A stretch of 5,791 nucleotides of DNA from an uncultured Oscillospiraceae bacterium (GCA_900756715.1 CAAELC010000167.1:1-5791), one strand, 5' to 3'. Counted from the first letter of the stretch, positions 1 to 5,791 are shown. Notes: generated by a model not told the origin, from the sequence alone. Numbers and translations: made by a program.

Positions 1-1062
1 CACCTGCAATTCCTTGGCCATAATCTTCAGCATACGGGAAATATCCGAAACCGCCTGCTGGCGGTTTTCGCCGCTGTAGCCCTTTCCCCCGGCAGAGGTC
101 ATCAGCTGCAGATAGTCGATCACCACAAGCCCCAGATTATCCAGCCGGCGGCACTTGGCATTCATATCCGCCACGGTCAGAAGGGGGTTGTCGTCAATGC
201 GAATATCCGTCCGGCTCAGCACCGACGCAGCCTGTGCAATTTTTTCCCAATCGCTTTCCCGCAGATTGCCGGTAACCAGCCTTGTATTTTCAATCAGGCC
301 TTCTGTGGCCAGCAGGCGCGTCACCAGCTGCTCCTTGGACATTTCAAGGGAAAAAATAGCCACTGTTTTCTGGCTTTCCTTGGCCGCAGACAGAGCTACA
401 TTCAGGGCCATACTGGTCTTGCCCATACCGGGTCTGGCTGCCAGCAGCAAAAGGTCCGACTTGTTCAGGCCGTTAATCATCCGGTCCACGGCGGAAAGGC
501 CCGTGGAAAGCCCCGGCAGCCCCTCGCCCCCGGCGGTCAGTTCTGCCAGATGGCTCATCACATCCTGCAGCACCACGCCCACCGATGCCATATCCTGCGC
601 TGTGCGGCCCCGGCGAATGGCATAAATCTTCTGCTCCGCCGAAACCAGAATGTCTGTAGCCTCGCCCACACCCTGGCGCACCATGGCGGAAATATCTCCG
701 GCGGCCTTGGCCACTGCACGCAGCAGCGCCTTGTCCCGGATGATTCCCGCATACTCCATCACATTGGCTGAGGTGGGAGTCATCTCCATCATCTGCAGCA
801 GATAACTGCGGGTGTCCTCCCGGCACAGGCCGTTTTTCTCCATCTCGCCCACTACAGTCACGCCGTCGACAGGGCGGGAATACAGGAACATGGAGTAGAT
901 TGTTTCAAAAATTTCCCGATTCTGCTGCAAATAGAAGTCCTCCGGCTGCAGCTGATCCATTACATCCTTGATACAATCGGCATCAATGAGCATTGCGCCC
1001 AGCACTGCCCGTTCGGCATTGGCGTCATGGGGCATGGCAAGGGACAGCAGTTCATCCTCCAT
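1..1062 (-). CDS. dnaB: Replicative DNA helicase DnaB (DnaC in Bacillus naming), 3'-truncated by the window edge
   Basis: This is the ring-shaped, ATP-driven helicase that unwinds DNA at the replication fork and recruits primase. Translating the minus strand from the ATG at 1062 gives 354 residues without a stop; the reading frame runs off at position 1, so roughly the last fifth is missing. Residues about 10-110 match the DnaB N-terminal (primase-binding) domain, including the typical start PHDANAERAVLGAML. The RecA-like ATPase domain begins near residue 180. It shows Walker A AARPGMGKTS (208-217; K215, T216), the catalytic glutamate in SLEMS (E240) and Walker B VVIDYLQLM (D316). The visible end, NRQQAVSDISRMLKIMAKEL, is the motif just before the Q-loop and arginine finger, which lie outside the window. 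Alanine at the first Walker A position is normal in Bacillota DnaB. The gene lies 92 bp after rplI, an order also found in Bacillus subtilis (gdpP-rplI-dnaC), with no terminator between them. Recognition is very secure. Confidence 0.97.
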   Translation of the reverse strand, partial: MEDELLSLAMPHDANAERAVLGAMLIDADCIKDVMDQLQPEDFYLQQNREIFETIYSMFLYSRPVDGVTVVGEMEKNGLCREDTRSYLLQMMEMTPTSANVMEYAGIIRDKALLRAVAKAAGDISAMVRQGVGEATDILVSAEQKIYAIRRGRTAQDMASVGVVLQDVMSHLAELTAGGEGLPGLSTGLSAVDRMINGLNKSDLLLLAARPGMGKTSMALNVALSAAKESQKTVAIFSLEMSKEQLVTRLLATEGLIENTRLVTGNLRESDWEKIAQAASVLSRTDIRIDDNPLLTVADMNAKCRRLDNLGLVVIDYLQLMTSAGGKGYSGENRQQAVSDISRMLKIMAKELQV

Positions 1063-1069
1063 GGGTGTT

Positions 1070-1076
1070 CCTCCTT
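1070..1076 (-). promoter_or_regulatory. Ribosome binding site of dnaB
   Basis: The minus strand reads AAGGAGG here, a full Shine-Dalgarno match, 7 nt before the ATG at 1062. It fixes the dnaB start and argues against an overlapping TTG-started frame (960-1154) that runs through the same sequence. The rest of the 92-bp rplI-dnaB gap shows no promoter or terminator that I can defend. Confidence 0.9.
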
Positions 1077-1154
1077 CTTTCCGTTCTGCTGCTTCGCGTC
1101 TGTCACGGGCTGCATTTCATTTCCCGCGCAAACGCTCCGCCGTTTCAGGCACAA

Positions 1155-1601
1155 TCAGCCCTCCACCACCAGCACATACACGGTGCCGCTGATTTCAAAG
1201 CCCAGCTTGGCTTTAATCTGGTAGCTGCCAAAGCTCTTGATCGGCTCCTCCAGCACCAGCTTCTTGCTGTCAACGTCCAGCCCGTACTGCTCCTTCAGCG
1301 CAGACGCAATCTCGCGTCCGGTCACCGCGCCAAACAGCTTGCCGCCTTCGCCACCCCGGGTGGCAATCTTCACCTGTGCGTTTTTCAGCTTCTCCGCCAG
1401 CTCCTGCGCAGCGGCCTTGGCCTCGGCGTCCGCCTTGGCCTTGGCTTTTTCCTGCAGACGCATGGTGTTCACCGCATCGGCAGTGGCCAGCACAGCCTGT
1501 CCTCTGGGCAGCAGGAAGTTCCGGGCATAGCCCTCGGCCACCTCGATCATCTGGCCCTTTTTACCCTTACCCTTCACATCTACCTTCAAAATCACTTTCA
1601 T
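1155..1601 (-). CDS. rplI: 50S ribosomal protein L9 (bL9)
   Basis: L9 binds 23S rRNA at the base of the L1 stalk and helps keep reading frame and translational fidelity. The 148-residue length is the usual size for the family. The N-terminal RNA-binding domain (about 1-45) carries the L9 signature: glycines G11, G13 and G16, then GYARNFLLP (24-32) and AVLAT (36-40). A long Lys/Ala/Glu-rich segment (about 45-75) matches the characteristic rigid connecting helix. The C-terminal domain (about 80-148) contains GGKLFGAVTGREIASALKEQ and ends in VYVLVVEG. The start is fixed by AAGGAGG 8 nt upstream. The gene follows gdpP with a 75-bp gap and precedes dnaB, the order conserved in many Bacillota. Nothing in it looks abnormal. 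Confidence 0.99.
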   Translation of the reverse strand: MKVILKVDVKGKGKKGQMIEVAEGYARNFLLPRGQAVLATADAVNTMRLQEKAKAKADAEAKAAAQELAEKLKNAQVKIATRGGEGGKLFGAVTGREIASALKEQYGLDVDSKKLVLEEPIKSFGSYQIKAKLGFEISGTVYVLVVEG

Positions 1602-1609
1602 GACTCATT

Positions 1610-1616
1610 CCTCCTT
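1610..1616 (-). promoter_or_regulatory. Ribosome binding site of rplI
   Basis: The minus strand reads AAGGAGG, 8 nt before the ATG at 1601. This is a strong site, as expected for a highly translated ribosomal protein gene. Confidence 0.9.
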
Positions 1617-1638
1617 GTGTCAGTTTATTTTCGTGTCT

Positions 1639-1644
1639 ATTATA
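1639..1644 (-). promoter_or_regulatory. Possible internal promoter (-10 box) for rplI-dnaB
   Basis: A perfect TATAAT on the minus strand lies in the AT-rich part of the gdpP-rplI gap, which would start transcription about 30 nt before the rplI start codon. At spacings of 15-18 bp I find no good -35 box (the 17-bp position reads CATGTG), and there is no TGn extension. It could therefore be a weak or activator-dependent internal promoter, or chance in an AT-rich spacer. No terminator follows gdpP, so read-through from the gdpP promoter is also likely. Confidence 0.4.
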
Positions 1645-1676
1645 CTTATTTTTCCGTCCCGCACATGGGGGCCCTG

Positions 1677-3659
1677 TTATTTTTCTTCAAAATAGCCGTC
1701 AATGGTGCGGTGCAGTTTTTCCAGCGTCTCCTGCACAGTCACGCCCTGCAATTCACCCCCGGCACTGGTAGAATTTCCTCCGCCGCCCAACGCCTCCACG
1801 ATCACCTGCACATTGATCTCTCCCAGTGACCGGGCGGAAATATACACGCCGCCATCCTTGGGGTAGAACACGAAGGATGCCTGCACCCCTTTCAGTGTCA
1901 GCAGTTCGTCTGCCGCTTTGGCCGCCGTCACCCGGTCGCACGGCTCGTCTATGGCCGCAATGGCGATTTCCTCCCGGTACAGACTGGCCTGACGGATAAT
2001 CGCATACCGGTCGATCATGGACTCCAGATCGCTCTGGAACATTCTCTGCACATCCTGTGTATCGGCCCCCACCCGGCGCAGATAGGCCGCTGCTTCAAAG
2101 GTGCGCCCGCCGGTGCGGTTGACAAAGTTCTTCGTATCCAGCACAATGCCGGCCAGCATGGCCTCCGCCTCAGCCTTCAGCAAATCGCCCGGCTCCAGCA
2201 GATACTGCAGCAGCTCCGTCACCAGTTCGCAGGCCGAGGAGGCGTAAGGCTCGTGATAGTTCAGCGCCATTTTCTCAATGTAGCTGCTGCCCCGGCGATG
2301 GTGGTCAATCACCGCCACCCGGTTGCAGGTCTCCAGCAGCGGCTCCGATTCCACACTGGCCGGACGATTGGTGTCCACCACCACCAGCAGCGTCCCCGGC
2401 TGCACCCGCAAAAACGCATCGCTGCCGCCAATAAAGACCCCCTCGTACTCCGGCAGCTTCTGCAGCCGCCGCAGCATGGGGTGAACGGAGTTGTTCTCCA
2501 TATCCATGACAATGCGGGCGCCTTTCCCCCTCTTGCGGGCAATGGCACACACTCCGGCCGCCGCCCCCAGCGTGTCCATGTCGGCATACTTATGCCCCAT
2601 GACATACACATGCTTGGCATCGTCAATCAGCTCGCCCAGCGCATTGGCCATAACGCGTGACTTTACCTTGGTCCGTTTTTCCGTTGCCTTGTTGCGTCCG
2701 CCATAGAACTCGAAGTTCAGCTTATCCTTTACCACGGCCTGATCGCCGCCCCGGGACAGAGCCATTTCCAGCGCAAGGGAAGCATTTTTGAACAGCGCAT
2801 CAAAGCTGTCCCCATCCCGGCCCACGCCGATGGAAAGGGTAGCGGCCACGCCCTCGCCGGCCACTACCTCCCGCACCATGTCCAGCACGGAAAAGCGTTT
2901 TTCCGCAAACACGGAAAAATCCTTTTCCTCAAACACCGCCAGATACCGGTCGCGGTCGTAGTTCAGCAGCAGAATGCCGCAATCCCCCGCCCACAGATTC
3001 AGCTTTTCCTCGATGGCCGCACGCACGGCGGAGCGCTTGCTTTCCGGGCAGGCTTTCATCAGGTCCTCGTAGTTGTCCACCATGATGATGCCCACATCCG
3101 GCCGGGTAGCCTCCAGCGTATTCTGCAAATGCTCCAGCTCGGTCACATCCATCCAGTAGGTGGTGGCAAGCGTGCTGTACCCGGCGCCCTCAGGCTTGGA
3201 GAGGCTGCCATACACCCGGTACACCCGGTCGTTCCATGCAAAGGGCTCCGGGTACTCCCCCTTCCCCTCCAGCAGCCAGTGGGATTGGAACTCCGGCACC
3301 ACATCAGCGATATGGGATTCAAAAATATGCTCGCCCTGCCCGGTCAGGTTCAAAAACAGGTCGTTGGCCCAGAGAATGTCTCCCTTCGCCGGGTCAAACA
3401 CCATCATCGGCAGGGGCGTGGACAGCATATTGGTATTTCTGGCGGTATCCGCCCCGCCTGACAGGCGCTCCATATACCGGCGCAGCTGCTGCGCCTGGCG
3501 CAGACGCTGCAGTCCCAGCAGGAACAATCCCCCGGCTGCCGCCACCTCTGCCGCGGCAACAACGGGAGTGTAAAACATCGTGATAATGGCAAATATCAGC
3601 AGAATTACCACGCAGACCATCAAATCTGTCCGGTATACCTTCTGCATTTTTCTGTTCAT
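1677..3659 (-). CDS. gdpP: Membrane-bound cyclic-di-AMP phosphodiesterase GdpP (YybT family)
   Basis: GdpP hydrolyses the second messenger c-di-AMP to pApA in the cytoplasm while anchored in the membrane, which affects potassium/osmolyte balance and cell-wall stress. The 660-residue length matches the family (about 655-660). Domain order: two membrane segments (about 11-30 and 32-50), a basic linker, a PAS-like domain (about 80-175), a degenerate GGDEF domain (about 185-320; the signature site reads YDRDRY, with SIGVG at 276-280), then DHH (about 335-525) and DHHA1 (about 555-655). Visible metal and catalytic motifs are GHKYADMDTLGAA (H356, D360, D362), VVVDT (D429), IDHHRR (452-457 region, H453 and H454) and LDTKNF (D508). 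The DHHA1 glycine motif reads GGGGN (625-629), not the usual GGGGH. The frame stays open upstream to 3893, but the ATG at 3659 has GGGAGG 7 nt before it and starts the two-helix segment directly, and the longer version would run over the predicted promoter. It is first in an operon with rplI and dnaB. Confidence 0.96.
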   Translation of the reverse strand: MNRKMQKVYRTDLMVCVVILLIFAIITMFYTPVVAAAEVAAAGGLFLLGLQRLRQAQQLRRYMERLSGGADTARNTNMLSTPLPMMVFDPAKGDILWANDLFLNLTGQGEHIFESHIADVVPEFQSHWLLEGKGEYPEPFAWNDRVYRVYGSLSKPEGAGYSTLATTYWMDVTELEHLQNTLEATRPDVGIIMVDNYEDLMKACPESKRSAVRAAIEEKLNLWAGDCGILLLNYDRDRYLAVFEEKDFSVFAEKRFSVLDMVREVVAGEGVAATLSIGVGRDGDSFDALFKNASLALEMALSRGGDQAVVKDKLNFEFYGGRNKATEKRTKVKSRVMANALGELIDDAKHVYVMGHKYADMDTLGAAAGVCAIARKRGKGARIVMDMENNSVHPMLRRLQKLPEYEGVFIGGSDAFLRVQPGTLLVVVDTNRPASVESEPLLETCNRVAVIDHHRRGSSYIEKMALNYHEPYASSACELVTELLQYLLEPGDLLKAEAEAMLAGIVLDTKNFVNRTGGRTFEAAAYLRRVGADTQDVQRMFQSDLESMIDRYAIIRQASLYREEIAIAAIDEPCDRVTAAKAADELLTLKGVQASFVFYPKDGGVYISARSLGEINVQVIVEALGGGGNSTSAGGELQGVTVQETLEKLHRTIDGYFEEK

Positions 3660-3666
3660 GGCTGCG

Positions 3667-3672
3667 CCTCCC
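3667..3672 (-). promoter_or_regulatory. Ribosome binding site deciding the gdpP start
   Basis: GGGAGG on the minus strand sits 7 nt before the ATG at 3659. It selects this start over upstream in-frame ATGs, the first of which is at 3893, that would add up to 78 residues unlike known GdpP N-termini. Confidence 0.85.
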
Positions 3673-3696
3673 GACAATAACCCATTTTGATATTTT

Positions 3697-3725
3697 ATTA
3701 TAGCACAGCCATGTCTCATGTACAA
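3697..3725 (-). promoter_or_regulatory. Promoter of the gdpP-rplI-dnaB operon
   Basis: On the minus strand the -10 box is a perfect TATAAT (3697-3702) preceded by TGC, making an extended -10. The -35 candidate is TTGTAC (3720-3725) with an exact 17-bp spacer. Transcription would start near 3690, giving a leader of about 30 nt. This is a housekeeping (sigma-A type) promoter by pattern; the -35 matches the consensus only in its TTG. Confidence 0.8.
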
Positions 3726-3748
3726 GCATCTTCCGCCCACTCTTTCCT

Positions 3749-3792
3749 TCTTTTTGCGCCAGGGCTGGTCTGTCGCACGGCGGCGAAAAAGA
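3749..3792. repeat. Imperfect inverted repeat between the divergent promoters
   Basis: The left arm TCTTTTTGCGCC (3749-3760) and the right arm GGCGAAAAAGA (3782-3792) are complementary over 11 bp if one G (3756) is bulged, with a 21-bp spacer. The centre lies almost exactly halfway between the two -35 boxes. It could be an operator for a regulator shared by gdpP and the RNase J gene, but the bulge and wide spacer make chance possible. Confidence 0.3.
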
Positions 3793-3807
3793 GAATGCGA
3801 TTGGGGG

Positions 3808-3836
3808 TATACAAGCGGGAAAAAATGTGCTATAAT
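3808..3836 (+). promoter_or_regulatory. Promoter of the RNase J gene
   Basis: The -10 box is a perfect TATAAT (3831-3836) with the extended element TGC in front. The -35 candidate is TATACA (3808-3813, 4 of 6 consensus bases) with a 17-bp spacer. The predicted start near 3843 leaves a leader of about 245 nt before the RNase J start codon. Its -10 region shares the 12-mer TGTGCTATAATA with the opposite-facing gdpP promoter. Confidence 0.8.
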
Positions 3837-3847
3837 ACATTCAAAGA

Positions 3848-3869
3848 GTGGCATGGCCACCGTTTTTTT
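3848..3869 (+). terminator. Terminator-like hairpin with U-tract at the start of the RNase J leader
   Basis: GTGGC (3848-3852), loop ATG and GCCAC (3856-3860) form a 5-bp stem, followed after CG by seven T (3863-3869). It looks like a short intrinsic terminator but begins only about 5 nt after the predicted transcription start. The short stem makes it weak; it may be an early attenuator, a 5'-end protecting hairpin, or chance. Confidence 0.35.
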
Positions 3870-3953
3870 GTATGTTTCGCAGGGAAGATGCACCCGTGCG
3901 ATCCAATAGATAGGGGCGCTGCCCCGGCAACAAACATATACCGGTCACGGTCG

Positions 3954-4010
3954 GGCGGGTTTCCGTCCTTTCCCCGGCGATACAGGGCTGTGGGAAGGAC
4001 GCGGGACGCC
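3954..4010 (+). repeat. Long stem-loop in the RNase J leader
   Basis: Pairing found by hand: 3954-3957 (GGCG) with 4007-4010 (CGCC), 3962-3964 (TCC) with 4004-4006 (GGA), 3965-3970 (GTCCTT) with 3995-4000 (AAGGAC), 3972-3974 (CCC) with 3992-3994 (GGG), and 3975-3978 (CGGC) with 3987-3990 (GCTG, one G-U). The terminal loop is GATACAGG (3979-3986). That is about 20 pairs, interrupted by small bulges at 3958-3961, 3971, 3991 and 4001-4003. It is the dominant structural element of the leader. Confidence 0.55.
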
Positions 4011-4018
4011 TTTGTTTT

Positions 4019-4057
4019 GGTGCGCATTTTTCTCTGCGCTCCGCCCGGCCGCCCGGG
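4019..4057 (+). repeat. Two adjacent hairpins just upstream of the RNase J ribosome binding site
   Basis: The first pairs GCGCA (4022-4026) with TGCGC (4035-4039) around a TTTTTCTC loop, extended by GG/CC across a T-T mismatch. The second pairs CCCGG (4044-4048) with CCGGG (4053-4057) around CCGC. Their position directly before the translation start suggests they could affect ribosome access, though neither pairs with the GGAG site itself. Confidence 0.4.
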
Positions 4058-4067
4058 ATGGTCAAAA

Positions 4068-4074
4068 AAAGGAG
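4068..4074 (+). promoter_or_regulatory. Ribosome binding site of the RNase J gene, unusually far from the start
   Basis: AAAGGAG ends at 4074, 13 nt before the ATG at 4088, against 7-8 nt for the other three genes here. An in-frame TAA at 4079-4081 excludes an upstream start, and the protein aligns with the family from its first residues, so ATG 4088 stands despite the long spacing. Confidence 0.75.
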
Positions 4075-4087
4075 AATATAACAAAAT

Positions 4088-5746
4088 ATGGCAGAAAAAC
4101 TGAAAATTATCCCTCTTGGCGGTCTGAACGAGATCGGCAAGAACATGACCGCCTATGAATATGGCGGCGAAATCATTGTGGTGGACTGCGGTATGGCCTT
4201 CCCCGGTGACGACATGTACGGCATTGACTGCGTCATCCCCGATGTGACCTATCTCGTTAAAAACCACAACCGTCTGCGGGGCCTGTTCATCACCCATGGC
4301 CACGAAGACCACATCGGGGCCATCCCCTATGTGCTCAAGCAGGTGAATATGCCCATCTACTGCACGAAGTTCACAGCCGGACTGATTAAGCTGAAGCTGC
4401 AGGAGCACAAGCTGCTGGATTCCACCAAGCTGATCACCGTGGAGCCGGGCAAAACCGTGCGGGCCGGCAAATTTCAGGTGGAGTTCATTCATGTAAACCA
4501 TTCCATCGCCGACTCTGTGGCCTTTGCCATCCACACCCACATGGGCACGGTGGTGCACACCGGCGACTTCAAGATCGACTCCACCCCCATCGACGGGGAG
4601 GTCATCGACCTTGCCCGTTTCGGTGCGCTGGGCCACGAGGGCGTGCTGGCGCTTCTGGCAGACTCCACCAATGTAGAGCGTCCGGGCTATACCATGAGCG
4701 AGCGGGCGGTGGGTGCCACCTTCACGCGGCAGTTTGCAGGCTGTGACAAGCGCATCATTGTCACCACCTTCGCCAGCAATGTGCATCGCATCCAGCAGGT
4801 TATCAACGCTGCCCACGCCTGCGGGCGCAAGGTGGCTGTTACGGGCCGCAGCATGGAAAATATCATGAAGGTTTCCACAGAGCTTGGCTATATGAAGGTT
4901 CCCAAGGGAACGCTGATGGACATCAACCGTATCAAGGGCCTGCCCGCCAACCAGCAGGTTATCGTCACCACCGGCTCTCAGGGCGAGGAAATGAGCGCCC
5001 TGTACCGCATGGCCTTCTCCACCCACAAGCAGATTGATGTGGGACCGACGGACAAGGTCATCATCTCCGCCTCCGCCATCCCCGGCAACGAGGTAACGGT
5101 GGGCCGGGTCATCAACGAGCTGTTCCGCAAGGGTGTGGATGTGGTATATGATAAGGCCGACATGCTGCATGTGTCGGGCCATGCCTGTCAGGAGGAGCTG
5201 AAAATCATTCATGCCCTAACAAAGCCCCGGTTCTTCATTCCCCTGCACGGCGAGCAGCGGATGCTGCAAATCCACAAGCGGGTGGCCGAGTCCATGGGCA
5301 TGGCACCCGATCATATTGTGGTGGCCGAAAACGGTTCGGTCATCGAGCTGACCAGCAAGCGCATCAAGTGCGAAACCTCCGTTCCCGCAGGCGAAGTGTT
5401 TGTAGACGGCTCCGGCGTGGGCGAAGTGGGCGCCGTGGTGCTCAACGACCGCAAGCTGCTGGCTGAGGACGGCATGGTGGTGGTGGTGCTGCCCATGTCT
5501 TCTCACGATCACCAGCTCCTGTGCCCGCCGGAAATCGTGACGCGGGGCTTCGTGTATGTAAAGGAATCCGAGGATCTTTTGCAGCAGCTGCGGGATGTGG
5601 TGCAGAAGGCGGTGGACGGTCTGTCCGCCCGGAAGCGCCGGGACGAGGGCGAGGTATGCCGCGCGGCGCGCTCCGCTGCCAGCAGCTACCTGTTCAAGCT
5701 GACCCGCCGCAGCCCCATGATTATCCCCATGGTGACAAAGCTGTGA
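4088..5746 (+). CDS. rnj: Ribonuclease J (metallo-beta-lactamase/beta-CASP family)
   Basis: RNase J is the main 5'-to-3' exonuclease, with endonuclease activity, for mRNA decay and rRNA maturation in Bacillota; it acts in the cytoplasm as a dimer or tetramer with two active-site metals. The protein is 552 residues, against 555 for B. subtilis RNase J1. It opens with LGGLNEIGKNM (10-20). The beta-lactamase core shows HGHEDHIG (70-77; H70, H72, D74, H75), H138 in VNHSI, and HTGDFK (D160). The beta-CASP domain follows, with ADSTN (191-195), TTFASNVHR (226-234), GRSMEN and the phosphate-binding SGHACQEE (363-370). The last metal ligand is H388 in PLHGE. The C-terminal domain (about 460-552) ends RRSPMIIPMVTKL, like RNase J1. 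All catalytic residues are present, so it should be active. Whether it is functionally J1 or J2 cannot be told from one copy; the intact active site and J1-like ends favour J1 (rnjA). It is divergent from gdpP and followed by a terminator stem, so probably transcribed alone. Confidence 0.98.
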   Translation: MAEKLKIIPLGGLNEIGKNMTAYEYGGEIIVVDCGMAFPGDDMYGIDCVIPDVTYLVKNHNRLRGLFITHGHEDHIGAIPYVLKQVNMPIYCTKFTAGLIKLKLQEHKLLDSTKLITVEPGKTVRAGKFQVEFIHVNHSIADSVAFAIHTHMGTVVHTGDFKIDSTPIDGEVIDLARFGALGHEGVLALLADSTNVERPGYTMSERAVGATFTRQFAGCDKRIIVTTFASNVHRIQQVINAAHACGRKVAVTGRSMENIMKVSTELGYMKVPKGTLMDINRIKGLPANQQVIVTTGSQGEEMSALYRMAFSTHKQIDVGPTDKVIISASAIPGNEVTVGRVINELFRKGVDVVYDKADMLHVSGHACQEELKIIHALTKPRFFIPLHGEQRMLQIHKRVAESMGMAPDHIVVAENGSVIELTSKRIKCETSVPAGEVFVDGSGVGEVGAVVLNDRKLLAEDGMVVVVLPMSSHDHQLLCPPEIVTRGFVYVKESEDLLQQLRDVVQKAVDGLSARKRRDEGEVCRAARSAASSYLFKLTRRSPMIIPMVTKL

Positions 5747-5757
5747 GATATTACCAA

Positions 5758-5791
5758 GAAGGTTCCCGGTGCCGCGGCACCGGGAACCTTC
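5758..5791 (+). terminator. Probable intrinsic terminator stem after the RNase J gene
   Basis: The last 34 bases are a perfect palindrome with arms GAAGGTTCCCGGTGCCG and its exact complement; as RNA this gives about 15 bp with a CGCG loop. It starts 12 nt after the stop codon. The T-run expected on its 3' side would lie just outside the window and cannot be seen. A modest A-containing stretch on the 5' side (CCAAGAA) would let it also work for convergent transcription. Confidence 0.8.

Larger units (their letters stand above)
3843..4087 (+). ncRNA. Long structured 5' leader of RNase J mRNA, class unknown
   Basis: About 245 nt lie between the predicted transcription start and the RNase J ATG with no convincing gene. 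By eye it folds into a series of stem-loops: 3848-3860, 3913-3925 (GGGGC/GCCCC), 3940-3951 (ACCG/CGGT), a long one at 3954-4010, 4019-4042, and 4044-4057 (CCCGG/CCGGG), the last ending only about 10 nt before the ribosome binding site. I compared it mentally with the ydaO c-di-AMP, ykkC and ZTP riboswitch consensus sequences and did not see their conserved blocks. An autoregulatory leader, as known for E. coli rne, is an inference by analogy only. Confidence 0.5.

Noticed and set aside
960..1154. TTG-started 64-codon frame between rplI and dnaB
   Set aside because: It begins immediately after the rplI stop without a ribosome binding site of its own and runs out of frame through the dnaB start, which has a strong site.
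1660..1676. GGGGGCCC tract after gdpP as a terminator
   Set aside because: It is a short self-complementary run without a proper loop or a following T-tract, so it does not support termination between gdpP and rplI.
993..1829. A 278-codon plus-strand open frame across rplI and the ends of dnaB and gdpP
   Set aside because: It crosses three securely identified minus-strand genes and their intergenic gaps; the peptide is low-quality Leu/His-rich sequence with no family resemblance.
3660..3893. 78-residue N-terminal extension of GdpP
   Set aside because: The frame is open by chance; it would span the predicted promoter and ribosome binding site, and known GdpP proteins begin just before the first membrane helix, as they do from ATG 3659.
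3853..3909. 18-codon leader peptide starting at ATG 3853
   Set aside because: The ATG lies in the loop of a hairpin about 10 nt from the predicted transcription start with no Shine-Dalgarno sequence, and the peptide shows no run of regulatory codons.
3843..4087. A c-di-AMP (ydaO) riboswitch in the RNase J leader, suggested by the neighbouring c-di-AMP phosphodiesterase
   Set aside because: The conserved ydaO blocks, such as the CCGAA...CAGCTAACC segment, are not present. A covariance-model search with the Rfam ydaO-yuaA model would settle it.
3830..5212. A 460-codon open frame on the minus strand opposite the RNase J gene
   Set aside because: It is antisense to a clearly real gene, its peptide is rich in His/Gly/Asp repeats typical of a complementary-strand reading of GC-rich coding DNA, and it has no recognisable domain.

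Overview
This window looks like chromosomal DNA from a GC-rich Gram-positive anaerobe of the class Clostridia, most likely an Oscillospirales/Ruminococcaceae relative. The grounds are the strong AAGGAGG-type ribosome binding sites, the gdpP-rplI-dnaB order familiar from Bacillota, an RNase J instead of RNase E, and the codon and base composition. The taxonomic call is inference. Nothing points to a mobile element, phage, CRISPR array, or tRNA or rRNA gene.

The layout is a divergent pair of transcription units around a 428-base control region. Leftward from about 3659 to position 1 run gdpP (c-di-AMP phosphodiesterase, 660 aa), rplI (ribosomal protein L9, 148 aa) and dnaB (replicative helicase, the first 354 residues; the gene leaves the window at position 1). 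No convincing terminator separates the three, so they probably form one operon. A TATAAT box before rplI may add an internal promoter. Rightward from 4088 to 5746 is one RNase J gene (552 aa), closed by a perfect 34-base palindrome at the right edge that is best read as the stem of its terminator.

The intergenic region (3660-4087) holds two face-away promoters with the same extended -10 sequence (TGTGCTATAATA), an imperfect dyad midway between them, and an RNase J leader of about 245 nt. The leader contains several stem-loops, including one about 20 bp long, and a short hairpin followed by seven T within 30 nt of the predicted transcription start. I did not recognise the leader as a known riboswitch class. 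It is the least explained part of the window and the best candidate for undescribed regulation.

Functionally these are housekeeping genes: second-messenger turnover at the membrane, translation, replication and RNA decay. All four protein families are well known, so I see no novel protein system here. The points worth checking are the structured RNase J leader, the paired divergent promoters, and a GGGGN in place of the usual GGGGH motif in the DHHA1 domain of GdpP.
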